DNA of 37,516 nucleotides from an uncultured Sphingomonadales bacterium (lineage in GTDB: Bacteria > Pseudomonadota > Alphaproteobacteria > Sphingomonadales > Sphingomonadaceae): NCBI GenBank assembly GCA_937870585.1, contig CALMZE010000069.1:1-37516 (forward strand), written 5' to 3'. Below, in pieces: positions 30,411 to 37,516 of the stretch. Under the pieces are notes generated by a model. It saw only the letters and a list, made by a program, of their open reading frames with translations, searched no databases and was not told the DNA's origin. The position numbers and the translations under genes were made by a program. Within the stretch, counting starts at the first letter, position 1; the number at the start of each line of letters is the position of its first letter.

Positions 30411-30731
30411 ATGCTTGTTTCCACCACGACTGCAATCGAAGGCCGCCCGGTTCAGGAGTATCTGGGTGTTGTTACGGGTGAAGTGATTGTCGGCGCGAAT
30501 ATCTTCAAGGATCTGTTTGTCGGCATTCGTGACATTGTGGGCGGGCGCTCTGGCTCTTATGAAAACACGCTGCGCGATGCGCGCAAGACTGCGCTTGAAG
30601 AGCTGAAAGAAGAAGCGCACGCTTTGGGTGCGGATGCCGTGATCGGCGTCGATCTCGATTATGAAGTGCTGGGGCAGGGCGGCACCATGTTGATGGTTTC
30701 GGCGTCCGGCACGGCGGTGCGGCTGGGGTGA
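30411..30731 (+). CDS. YbjQ/UPF0145 family protein
   Basis: A 106-residue protein with the UPF0145 pattern: [20 protein letters not shown], a [20 protein letters not shown] loop, and a conserved [13 protein letters not shown] near the C-terminus. Members form pentameric rings; the molecular role is not known. A strong SD AAAGGAG lies 7 nt before the ATG. The stop overlaps the following GNAT gene (GTGA). Confidence 0.9.
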   Translation: MLVSTTTAIEGRPVQEYLGVVTGEVIVGANIFKDLFVGIRDIVGGRSGSYENTLRDARKTALEELKEEAHALGADAVIGVDLDYEVLGQGGTMLMVSASGTAVRLG

Positions 30732-31213
30732 TCATTCGCGCCGCTTCGTTGGATGACGCTGGGCGCTGCGCCGCCATCTATCGTCCTTTTGTGACTGACG
30801 GGTGGGTCAGCTTCGAAATTGATCCACCCGATGCGGTTGAAATGGCGCACCGAATCGAAGCCTATTCGGCAACGCATGGCTGGCTGGTTGCCGAAGTCGA
30901 TGGCGTGGTCGCGGGCTATGCTTACGGCTCTCCCCACCGAACCCGCGAAGCTTATGCGCCCTCGTGCGATGTTGGCATCTATATCGACTCAGCCTTTGCG
31001 CGGCGCGGTGTGGGGCGTGCGCTTTATGGCCAACTTCTCCCCGGCTTGAAGGCGTTGGACTATCATGCTGCATTTGCCGGCATCGCCTTGCCCAATGAAG
31101 CCAGTATCGGATTGCATGAGTCCATGGGCTTCACGCCGGTCGGCATTTACCGGGAAGTCGGTTGGAAAATGGGCGGCTGGCGTGATGTTGGCTGGTGGCA
31201 AAGGTTGCTCTGA
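30728..31213 (+). CDS. GNAT family N-acetyltransferase (phosphinothricin/methionine-sulfoximine type)
   Basis: A 161-residue acetyltransferase. The acetyl-CoA motif A region is [20 protein letters not shown] (R/Q-x-x-G-x-G/A as RRGVGR), and [20 protein letters not shown], then [16 protein letters not shown], matches the Bar/Pat/MddA group. These acetylate amino-acid-like compounds such as methionine sulfoximine or phosphinothricin; the real substrate is unknown. The GTG start comes from the overlap with the YbjQ gene. yebC follows after 56 bp. Confidence 0.88.
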   Translation: MIIRAASLDDAGRCAAIYRPFVTDGWVSFEIDPPDAVEMAHRIEAYSATHGWLVAEVDGVVAGYAYGSPHRTREAYAPSCDVGIYIDSAFARRGVGRALYGQLLPGLKALDYHAAFAGIALPNEASIGLHESMGFTPVGIYREVGWKMGGWRDVGWWQRLL

Positions 31214-31269
31214 ACGGTCCAATTGCGCTAGGGCCGCCGCAACTTTCCAACAGCAAGTGCAAGAGACCC

Positions 31270-32013
31270 ATGGCAGGCCATTCCAAATTCAAGAACATCA
31301 TGCACCGCAAGGGCGCGCAGGATAAGAAGCGCTCGGCGGCTTTTTCCAAGCTGAGCCGCGAAATCACCGTCGCGGCCAAGATGGGCCTGCCCGATATTGA
31401 TGCCAATGCACGCTTGCGTGCCGCTGTGCTCGCGGCGCGCGCGCAATCGATGCCAAAGGACAATATCCAGCGCGCGATCGACAAGGCTGCGGGCAGCGAT
31501 GGCGAGAATTACGAAGAAATCCGCTACGAGGGCTATGGCCCCGGCGGCACCGCGATCATCGTGGAGGCGCTGACCGACAATCGCAACCGCACCGCGACCA
31601 ATGTGCGCACTGCCTTCTCCAAGAATGGTGGCAATCTGGGCACAGCGGGCAGCGTGGCGCACGGCTTCGAACGGCTCGGCCTGATCGAATATGGTGCCAA
31701 GGCCGGCGATGGCGACACGGTGTTTGAAGCCGCACTCGAAGCCGGTGCCGATGATGTCGAATCGTCTGAAGATGGGCACAGCATCTGGACGTCTGTGGAA
31801 AATCTCCACCCGGTCGCCAAGGCGCTCGAAGCTGCGCTCGGCGAGCCCGAGGGCGTCAAGCTGGCGTGGAAGCCCAATCTGCTCGTCTCCGTCGATGAAT
31901 CGACCGCGACATCGCTCATGAAGATGATCGACACGCTGGAAGATGATGATGACGTGCAGACCGTCTGGGGCAATTATGACATCTCTGACGAGGTGATGGA
32001 GAAATTGGGCTGA
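31270..32013 (+). CDS. yebC: YebC/PmpR family translation or transcription regulator
   Basis: A 247-residue protein of usual YebC length with the family start [20 protein letters not shown], the central [19 protein letters not shown] and the acidic C-terminal VQTVWGNYD stretch. YebC proteins have been described as transcription factors and, more recently, as ribosome-associated factors that relieve proline-stretch stalling. ATG at 31270 begins the conserved N-terminus; the longer frame to 31195 is in the previous gene. It precedes ruvC, a common arrangement. Confidence 0.94.
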   Translation: MAGHSKFKNIMHRKGAQDKKRSAAFSKLSREITVAAKMGLPDIDANARLRAAVLAARAQSMPKDNIQRAIDKAAGSDGENYEEIRYEGYGPGGTAIIVEALTDNRNRTATNVRTAFSKNGGNLGTAGSVAHGFERLGLIEYGAKAGDGDTVFEAALEAGADDVESSEDGHSIWTSVENLHPVAKALEAALGEPEGVKLAWKPNLLVSVDESTATSLMKMIDTLEDDDDVQTVWGNYDISDEVMEKLG

Positions 32014-32022
32014 GACCCGAAG

Positions 32023-32137
32023 CCCTCTCCCCTGAAGGGGAGAGGGTTGGGAGAGGGGAAATATGGGGCTGATGCACAGTGTTTTCGCTGCAATGGACTG
32101 CCCCTCTCCCCGGCCCTCTCCCCTGAAGGGGAGAGGG
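32023..32137. repeat. Family E repeat pair (CTCTCCCCTGAAGGGGAGAG)
   Basis: Two identical 24-bp near-palindromes lie at 32023-32046 and 32114-32137, between yebC and ruvC. The second provides part of the ruvC ribosome site. A partial copy (CCCCTGAAGGGG, 37504-37515) ends the window. Confidence 0.85.
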
Positions 32138-32139
32138 AG
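32136..32139 (+). promoter_or_regulatory. ruvC ribosome-binding site overlapping a repeat
   Basis: GGAG (32136-32139) is 6 nt before the ruvC ATG at 32146 and shares its first bases with the end of the family E repeat (ending 32137). Pairing of the repeat's arms would leave it just outside the stem. Confidence 0.6.
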
Positions 32140-32145
32140 TTTATC

Positions 32146-32625
32146 ATGCTGATCCTCGGCCTTGATCCCGGTCTTGGCACCACTGGCTGGGGCATCATCG
32201 CGGCGGTGGGCAATCGTATCAGCCACATTGCCAATGGCCAGATTTCAACCAACCCCAAGGCCCCGCTCGCTGAGCGTCTCGTCACGCTGGATGCCGCGCT
32301 CACCGACATGATCCTCCAGCACCGGCCCGATGCAGCTGCGGTGGAGGAAGTGTTCGTTAACACCAACGCGCAATCGACGCTCAAGCTGGGGCAGGCGCGC
32401 GGCGTCTGCCTGCTCGCTGCCGCGCGCGCTGGGATGCCGGTGGCAGAATATTCCACGCGGCTGGTCAAGAAGGCGATTGTCGGCACGGGCGCTGCGGAAA
32501 AGGCGCAGATTCAGGCGATGCTCAAGATCTTGCTGCCCGGCGTCAAGCTGGCCGGGGCCGATGCGGCCGATGCGCTCGCCGTTGCGATTGCTCATGCGCA
32601 TCATGGGGGGCGGGATAGTCATTAA
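32146..32625 (+). CDS. ruvC: Holliday junction resolvase RuvC
   Basis: A 159-residue endonuclease with the RNase H-like acidic residues: Asp7 ([13 protein letters not shown]), Glu67/68 (VEEVFVNTN), Asp139 and Asp142 ([14 protein letters not shown]). It cuts Holliday junctions bound by RuvAB. ATG at 32146 begins the conserved LILGLDPG strand. It follows yebC. ruvA and ruvB are not downstream; instead a repeat and the convergent pyrG follow, so ruvAB must be elsewhere if present. Confidence 0.95.
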   Translation: MLILGLDPGLGTTGWGIIAAVGNRISHIANGQISTNPKAPLAERLVTLDAALTDMILQHRPDAAAVEEVFVNTNAQSTLKLGQARGVCLLAAARAGMPVAEYSTRLVKKAIVGTGAAEKAQIQAMLKILLPGVKLAGADAADALAVAIAHAHHGGRDSH

Positions 32626-32626
32626 C

Positions 32627-32715
32627 CCGTTCGCCCTGAGCCTGTCGAAGGGCTGCCCTTTCTGGACACAAACGCACAAAACAAAGCAATGCTTCGACAG
32701 GCTCAGCACGAGCGG
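32627..32715. repeat. Family A palindromic repeat copy 4
   Basis: Left arm 32627-32653 (CCTGAGCCTGTCGAAGGGC core) and inverted right arm 32691-32715 (GCTTCGACAGGCTCAGCACG). It starts 2 bp after the ruvC stop and lies between convergent ruvC and pyrG. Confidence 0.85.
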
Positions 32716-32736
32716 TAATTGTGGACTCGTGTCGCC

Positions 32737-34383
<1,647 letters not shown>

Positions 34384-34450
34384 TTAGCCGCGCGGCAGGA
34401 GATTCGGCAAGGGGGCGGCAAGGGGGGAGTGAAATATAGTTGGGGAGGAC

Positions 34451-34843
34451 TCACGCCAGATCGGTCTGCGCGAAATCATCCCCCACATAGAGCAAGGGCA
34501 CCCGGTGCTGCCGCGCGCAGGCATGGCTGAAACAATCGCCCATGTTGAGCTGGGCAGGATGGCCGCGCCCTTTGCCATAGGTTTGGAAGGCCTGGACCGC
34601 GAGGCTGGCTGTAGTGTCGTCTATGACCAGCATGGCGACTCCGGTCTGATCGAGAAAATGGCGAACTTCCCGCTCTGCATTCTCGGGGCTCACATTCCAG
34701 CGCGAGGAGAGAACCATCGTGGCTTCCATCACCACAAGAGGTGAGGTGACGGCCAGATCTGCGGAATCAAGTTTTCCTGACAAGTCCGCAGCCGAAGGTT
34801 CGTTCAGCAGAATTGCAACCAGAGCAGAGGTCTCAAGAAGCAT
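34451..34843 (-). CDS. vapC: VapC-type PIN domain toxin
   Basis: A 130-residue PIN-domain ribonuclease. The expected four acidic positions are Glu4 (LLETSALVAILLNEP), Glu40 (VVMEATMVL), Asp103 (LNMGDCFSHACA) and Asp122/123 (VGDDFAQTD). The first position is usually Asp; Glu is a conservative change and occurs in some FitB/VapC relatives. VapC toxins cleave tRNA or rRNA. It begins 3 nt after the vapB stop. Confidence 0.88.
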   Translation of the reverse strand: MLLETSALVAILLNEPSAADLSGKLDSADLAVTSPLVVMEATMVLSSRWNVSPENAEREVRHFLDQTGVAMLVIDDTTASLAVQAFQTYGKGRGHPAQLNMGDCFSHACARQHRVPLLYVGDDFAQTDLA

Positions 34844-34846
34844 GGC

Positions 34847-35095
34847 CTATTGGCCCCACATGGCGTCCATGTCTTCCTTGGTCATGAGCGGCCCCAAACC
34901 CTTGCTCTTGGCCAAAAGGCTGGCGCGGATTTCAGCGGCGACGTCCATGGCGCTTCGACGATGCTCCGCCTTCTCCACGTGCTTCAGCCTGAAATCGAGC
35001 GCGTCGATCACGGCTTCGCTCATTGTGGTGTTTTGCAGGCGCGCGAGTTTTTCGGCCTTTTCGCGGGCGCGGGGGTCTCTGATCTGAAGGTTCAT
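34847..35095 (-). CDS. vapB: VapB-type antitoxin (Rv0623-like)
   Basis: An 82-residue protein. The N-terminus MNLQIRDPRAREKAEKLARL with NTTMSEAVIDAL is the Rv0623-like ribbon-helix-helix found in VapB antitoxins; the C-terminal half (KGLGPLMTKEDMDAMWG) should cover the toxin active site. AGGAGA lies 6 nt before the ATG at 35095; a TTG 6 nt earlier is a possible but unneeded start. It is autoregulated by the double palindrome upstream. Confidence 0.88.
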   Translation of the reverse strand: MNLQIRDPRAREKAEKLARLQNTTMSEAVIDALDFRLKHVEKAEHRRSAMDVAAEIRASLLAKSKGLGPLMTKEDMDAMWGQ

Positions 35096-35132
35096 GATCA
35101 ATCTCCTGAGCGCGAGATTATCATCTTCACGC

Positions 35133-35155
35133 TGTCATGACAAATTGTCATGACA
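35133..35155. promoter_or_regulatory. Double palindrome, candidate VapB/VapBC operator
   Basis: Two identical 10-bp perfect palindromes TGTCATGACA (35133-35142 and 35146-35155) are separated by AAT, so the whole 23 bp is almost symmetrical. It lies 38 bp upstream of vapB and 6 bp from the end of murA. A TTGTCA..GATAAT pair on the minus strand nearby may be the promoter. Confidence 0.7.
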
Positions 35156-35161
35156 GGTGGG

Positions 35162-36445
35162 TCAGCCGTCACTCACACGCTCAATGTCCGCGCCCACGGC
35201 CTGCAATTTCTCTTCCAGCCGTTCGTAACCGCGATCGAGATGGTACACGCGGTTGACCTGCGTTTCACCTTCGGCAGCGAGGCCCGCAATGATGAGGCTC
35301 ATCGAGGCGCGCAGGTCGGTTGCCATCACAGGCGCACCCGCCAGCCGGTCAACGCCGCGCACCACGGCGGTGCGGCCCTTCACCTGAATGTCCGCGCCCA
35401 TGCGCGTCAGTTCTGGAACGTGCATGTAACGGTTTTCAAAGATGGTTTCGGTCAGCACGCTTGCGCCATCGGCCTTGAGCAGCATCGCCATGAATTGCGC
35501 CTGCATGTCGGTCGCAAAGCCCGGATAGGGCGCGGTTGAGAGCGTCAGCGGGGCAAGCGTGCCCTCGGCCGAGACTTTGATGCCCTTGCTGTGCTCTTCC
35601 ACCTGCAATCCGGCCTGCCGCAGCGCATCGAGCGTGGCGGCCATTTCCGAGGCGTTTGCGCCAAGCAGATCGACCGAACCGCCGGTGATGCCCACCGCGC
35701 AGGCATAGGAGCCCGCTTCGATCCGGTCCGCCATCACGCGATAGGTTGCGCCATGCAGACGGTCCACACCTTCAATGGTGAGCGTTTCGGTGCCGATGCC
35801 ATCAATATGCACGCCCATCGCCACCAGAAGGTTGCAGAGATCGACAATCTCCGGCTCGCGCGCGGCGTTCTGGATGATGCAGGTGCCCTTGGCGCGGCTG
35901 GCGGCCATCAGCGCGTTTTCGGTCGCACCGACTGAAACGACCGGGAAAATCACCGTGCCGCCGGGCAGGCGACCGCCCTTGGCCCGCGCGGTGACGTAAC
36001 CGCTTTCGGTCTCCATCTCCGCGCCGAACGCTTCGAGCGCCTTGAGGTGGAGGTCGATCGGGCGGTTGCCAATGGCGCAGCCACCCGGCAGCGAAACCTT
36101 CGCTTCACCCGCACGCGCCAGCAAGGGGCCGAGCACGAGGATGGAGGCGCGCATCTTGCGCACAATGTCATAGGGCGCAATCGTGGCGGTCACGCTGCCC
36201 GCCCGCATCGTCATGACACGGCCGAAATCTTCGGGCCGCGTGCCTTCAATCATAGTCGAGCAGCCGAGCTGGTTGAGCAGATGGCCGAAACTGTCCACGT
36301 CTGCGAGGCGCGGCAGGTTGCGGAGCGTCAGCGGCTCATCCGTCAACAGCGCGCAGGGCAGCAGCGTCAACGCCGAGTTTTTCGCCCCCGAAATCGGAAT
36401 GGCACCGTTGAGGCGATTGCCGCCGCGAATGAGAATCCTGTCCAT
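35162..36445 (-). CDS. murA: UDP-N-acetylglucosamine 1-carboxyvinyltransferase
   Basis: A 427-residue enzyme with the EPSP-synthase-like two-domain fold. Lys22 and Asn23 ([12 protein letters not shown]) and the catalytic Cys123 ([16 protein letters not shown]) are present, so it should be fosfomycin-sensitive in principle. It makes the first committed step of peptidoglycan synthesis. AAAGG lies 6 nt before the ATG. It precedes vapBC on the same strand, and lies downstream of the NifU-like gene and cvpA. Confidence 0.97.
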   Translation of the reverse strand: MDRILIRGGNRLNGAIPISGAKNSALTLLPCALLTDEPLTLRNLPRLADVDSFGHLLNQLGCSTMIEGTRPEDFGRVMTMRAGSVTATIAPYDIVRKMRASILVLGPLLARAGEAKVSLPGGCAIGNRPIDLHLKALEAFGAEMETESGYVTARAKGGRLPGGTVIFPVVSVGATENALMAASRAKGTCIIQNAAREPEIVDLCNLLVAMGVHIDGIGTETLTIEGVDRLHGATYRVMADRIEAGSYACAVGITGGSVDLLGANASEMAATLDALRQAGLQVEEHSKGIKVSAEGTLAPLTLSTAPYPGFATDMQAQFMAMLLKADGASVLTETIFENRYMHVPELTRMGADIQVKGRTAVVRGVDRLAGAPVMATDLRASMSLIIAGLAAEGETQVNRVYHLDRGYERLEEKLQAVGADIERVSDG

Positions 36446-36485
36446 GTCCGGCCTTTAGCCTTTCGTTCACCAAGGGCAAGAGGGG

Positions 36486-36923
36486 CTACGCAACCGCTTG
36501 AACCTGTTGGGCCTCTGCGGCGGCCACTGCGGCGGCTTCAAAGGGAATGAGGATCGCGCCATGGCGGGCAGGGTAGGCCCGCGCCGGGGCAAGCGCTGCG
36601 ATGCCGGGCCAGTCTGGCGGTGTGTCGCTGGCACCTGTCAGCCAGTTGCGCAGAGCGGTTGCAGTCGCGGCCAGTTCGGCACTGGTGCGGCCCACAGCGC
36701 CCTTGGCAAACAGTGCGGAGGAAGCCTGACCCATCGCGCAGGCGCGCACTTCAAGGCCGATGGCGGAGACGCTGCCGCCGTCCATCGCCACATCCACAAT
36801 CACCCGGCTGCCGCACACCGGCGCACGGCGTTCGGCGCTCGCATGAGGTGCGGGCAGGCGGGGAATAGCCGCCGTCTCAACAGAAAGGCGAAGAATTTCA
36901 GGTGTGTAGAGCGTGGCGCTCAT
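36486..36923 (-). CDS. NifU/IscU-like iron-sulfur scaffold family protein
   Basis: A 145-residue protein. The IscU-fold pattern is seen with Cys37 (APVCGSRV) and Cys62 (EVRACAMGQASSALF), two of the three scaffold Cys. The third Cys, expected in the C-terminal helix start after the ARAYPARHG stretch, is missing (Gly or Ala in its place). It may therefore be a specialised or inactive scaffold. It overlaps cvpA by ATGA. Length and order next to murA are typical in sphingomonads. Function in cluster assembly is uncertain. Confidence 0.78.
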   Translation of the reverse strand: MSATLYTPEILRLSVETAAIPRLPAPHASAERRAPVCGSRVIVDVAMDGGSVSAIGLEVRACAMGQASSALFAKGAVGRTSAELAATATALRNWLTGASDTPPDWPGIAALAPARAYPARHGAILIPFEAAAVAAAEAQQVQAVA

Positions 36924-37441
36924 TTCGTGTCTGCGGCGGCTTTGCCCGCTTTGCGGCGCTCCCCGATGAAATCGACCAGCGCGCGGGAGGACGCATCGAG
37001 CAGGGGATAGGTGCGCGATTCGGTCATCCAGCCCGGCCGGTCTGACGTGCCACCATAAACGGTGTCGTTCACCAGCGCGGCCACGGTATAGATCAGTGTC
37101 GCGCCGATCAGCCCCTTCACGGCGCCAAAGCCGAGGCCCAGGATGCGATCAAATCCGCCGATGAAGGACTTCTTGCTTTTGTCCCCGATCGAGCGCGCGA
37201 TCATCTTGCCGATCATGAAGGTGATGCCGAAAATCAGGGCAAAGGCCAGCACCGCGCCGCCGCCCCAAGTGCCCACTGTCCCTTCCAATATGGCGGTGAC
37301 GGGCGAATGGAAAATCTTGACCGCGACCAGCGCCACCACCCACGCTACGAGCGAGAGCGATTCCGTCACAAAGCCGCGCTGAAAGCCAAGCAGGCCCGCG
37401 CCGCCCATGAGGAGAAGGGTGAGAATATCAAGGGCTGTCAT
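36920..37441 (-). CDS. cvpA: CvpA family inner-membrane protein
   Basis: A 173-residue protein with about four TM segments, the CvpA start (MTALDILTLLLMGGAGLLGF, then QRGFVTESLSLVAWVVALV), and the conserved RILGLGFGAVKGLIGA stretch. CvpA is needed for colicin V production and membrane stress tolerance in E. coli; its mechanism is unclear. The ATG at 37441 matches the family N-terminus; a longer frame to 37492 is unlikely. It is the first gene of cvpA, NifU-like, murA on the minus strand. Confidence 0.9.
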   Translation of the reverse strand: MTALDILTLLLMGGAGLLGFQRGFVTESLSLVAWVVALVAVKIFHSPVTAILEGTVGTWGGGAVLAFALIFGITFMIGKMIARSIGDKSKKSFIGGFDRILGLGFGAVKGLIGATLIYTVAALVNDTVYGGTSDRPGWMTESRTYPLLDASSRALVDFIGERRKAGKAAADTK

Positions 37442-37479
37442 GGGGCGGCTGTCTAGCGGCTGGGGGGCAGGCTTGTCCA

Positions 37480-37516
37480 GGAGGCGAAGCAAGCAAAGCC
37501 CCGCCCCTGAAGGGGA
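37480..37516. repeat. Partial family E repeat at the window end
   Basis: CCCCTGAAGGGG (37504-37515) matches the centre of the family E repeat; the rest is outside the window. It lies upstream of cvpA. Confidence 0.5.

Noticed and set aside
31228-32226. Minus-strand frame opposite yebC
   Set aside because: Antisense to a clear YebC with the family start sequence; part of it crosses repeats.
5639-32715. Family A repeats as CRISPR or as an insertion-sequence end pair
   Set aside because: Copies are scattered tens of kb apart, palindromic, without spacer arrays and without a transposase between arms.

Overview
The window looks like a chromosomal segment of a sphingomonad (Alphaproteobacteria, Sphingomonadales). 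Supporting signs are the high-GC codon use, GapR (DUF2312), a Coq7-type hydroxylase, an MlaE with an N-terminal STAS domain, an intracellular Cys-type PHA depolymerase, the cvpA / NifU-like / murA order, and dispersed palindromic repeats with the core GAGCTTGTCGAAG seen throughout sphingomonad genomes. No rRNA, tRNA, CRISPR array, phage or complete insertion sequence was seen. Most of the region is core chromosome, with small accessory inserts: three toxin-antitoxin modules and about ten palindromic repeat copies.

Layout. 1-252: C-rich low-complexity DNA and a promoter. 253-2502 (+): a tightly packed run of AbrB-type antitoxin, Doc toxin, small membrane protein, DJ-1/PfpI protein and O6-methylguanine-DNA methyltransferase. 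2499-5615 (+): a MarR / EmrA / EmrB-like efflux operon with an operator-like dyad over an apparently leaderless start. 5738-8863 (-): nucleoside transporter, EamA permease and HAD phosphatase. 8911-12386 (+): MlaE-MlaF-MlaD and an auxiliary lipoprotein (lipid transport). 12570-15662 (+): OmpA-like protein, a 34-residue membrane peptide, a membrane-anchored Ala-rich protein with two helix-hairpin-helix domains, and an EnvC-like protein. 15751-18061 (+): CtpA protease, DsbB and Coq7. 18171-19394 (-): PHA depolymerase, divergent from an exporter ABC protein (19512-21272, +).

21445-26504 (-): cytochrome c maturation genes ccmC-D-E-F-G-H-I, without ccmA or ccmB, followed upstream by an amidase (26586-27923, -). 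28184-29413 (+): rplJ-rplL with promoter, L10 autoregulatory leader and terminator. 29413-30013 (-): parDE. 30116-32625 (+): gapR, YbjQ-family protein, GNAT acetyltransferase, yebC and ruvC. 32737-37441 (-): pyrG, vapBC, murA, NifU-like protein and cvpA.

The stretch from 8911 to 18061 is a coherent envelope block: lipid transport, peptidoglycan-linked OmpA, amidase activator, periplasmic protease and disulfide formation all lie on one strand with short gaps or overlaps. The best candidate for something undescribed is the trio at 12570-14467, in particular the membrane-anchored LEA-like protein with tandem helix-hairpin-helix domains. The most striking structural oddity is a palindromic repeat lying in frame inside the first codons of ccmH, so that about 29 repeat-encoded residues precede its signal peptide core.
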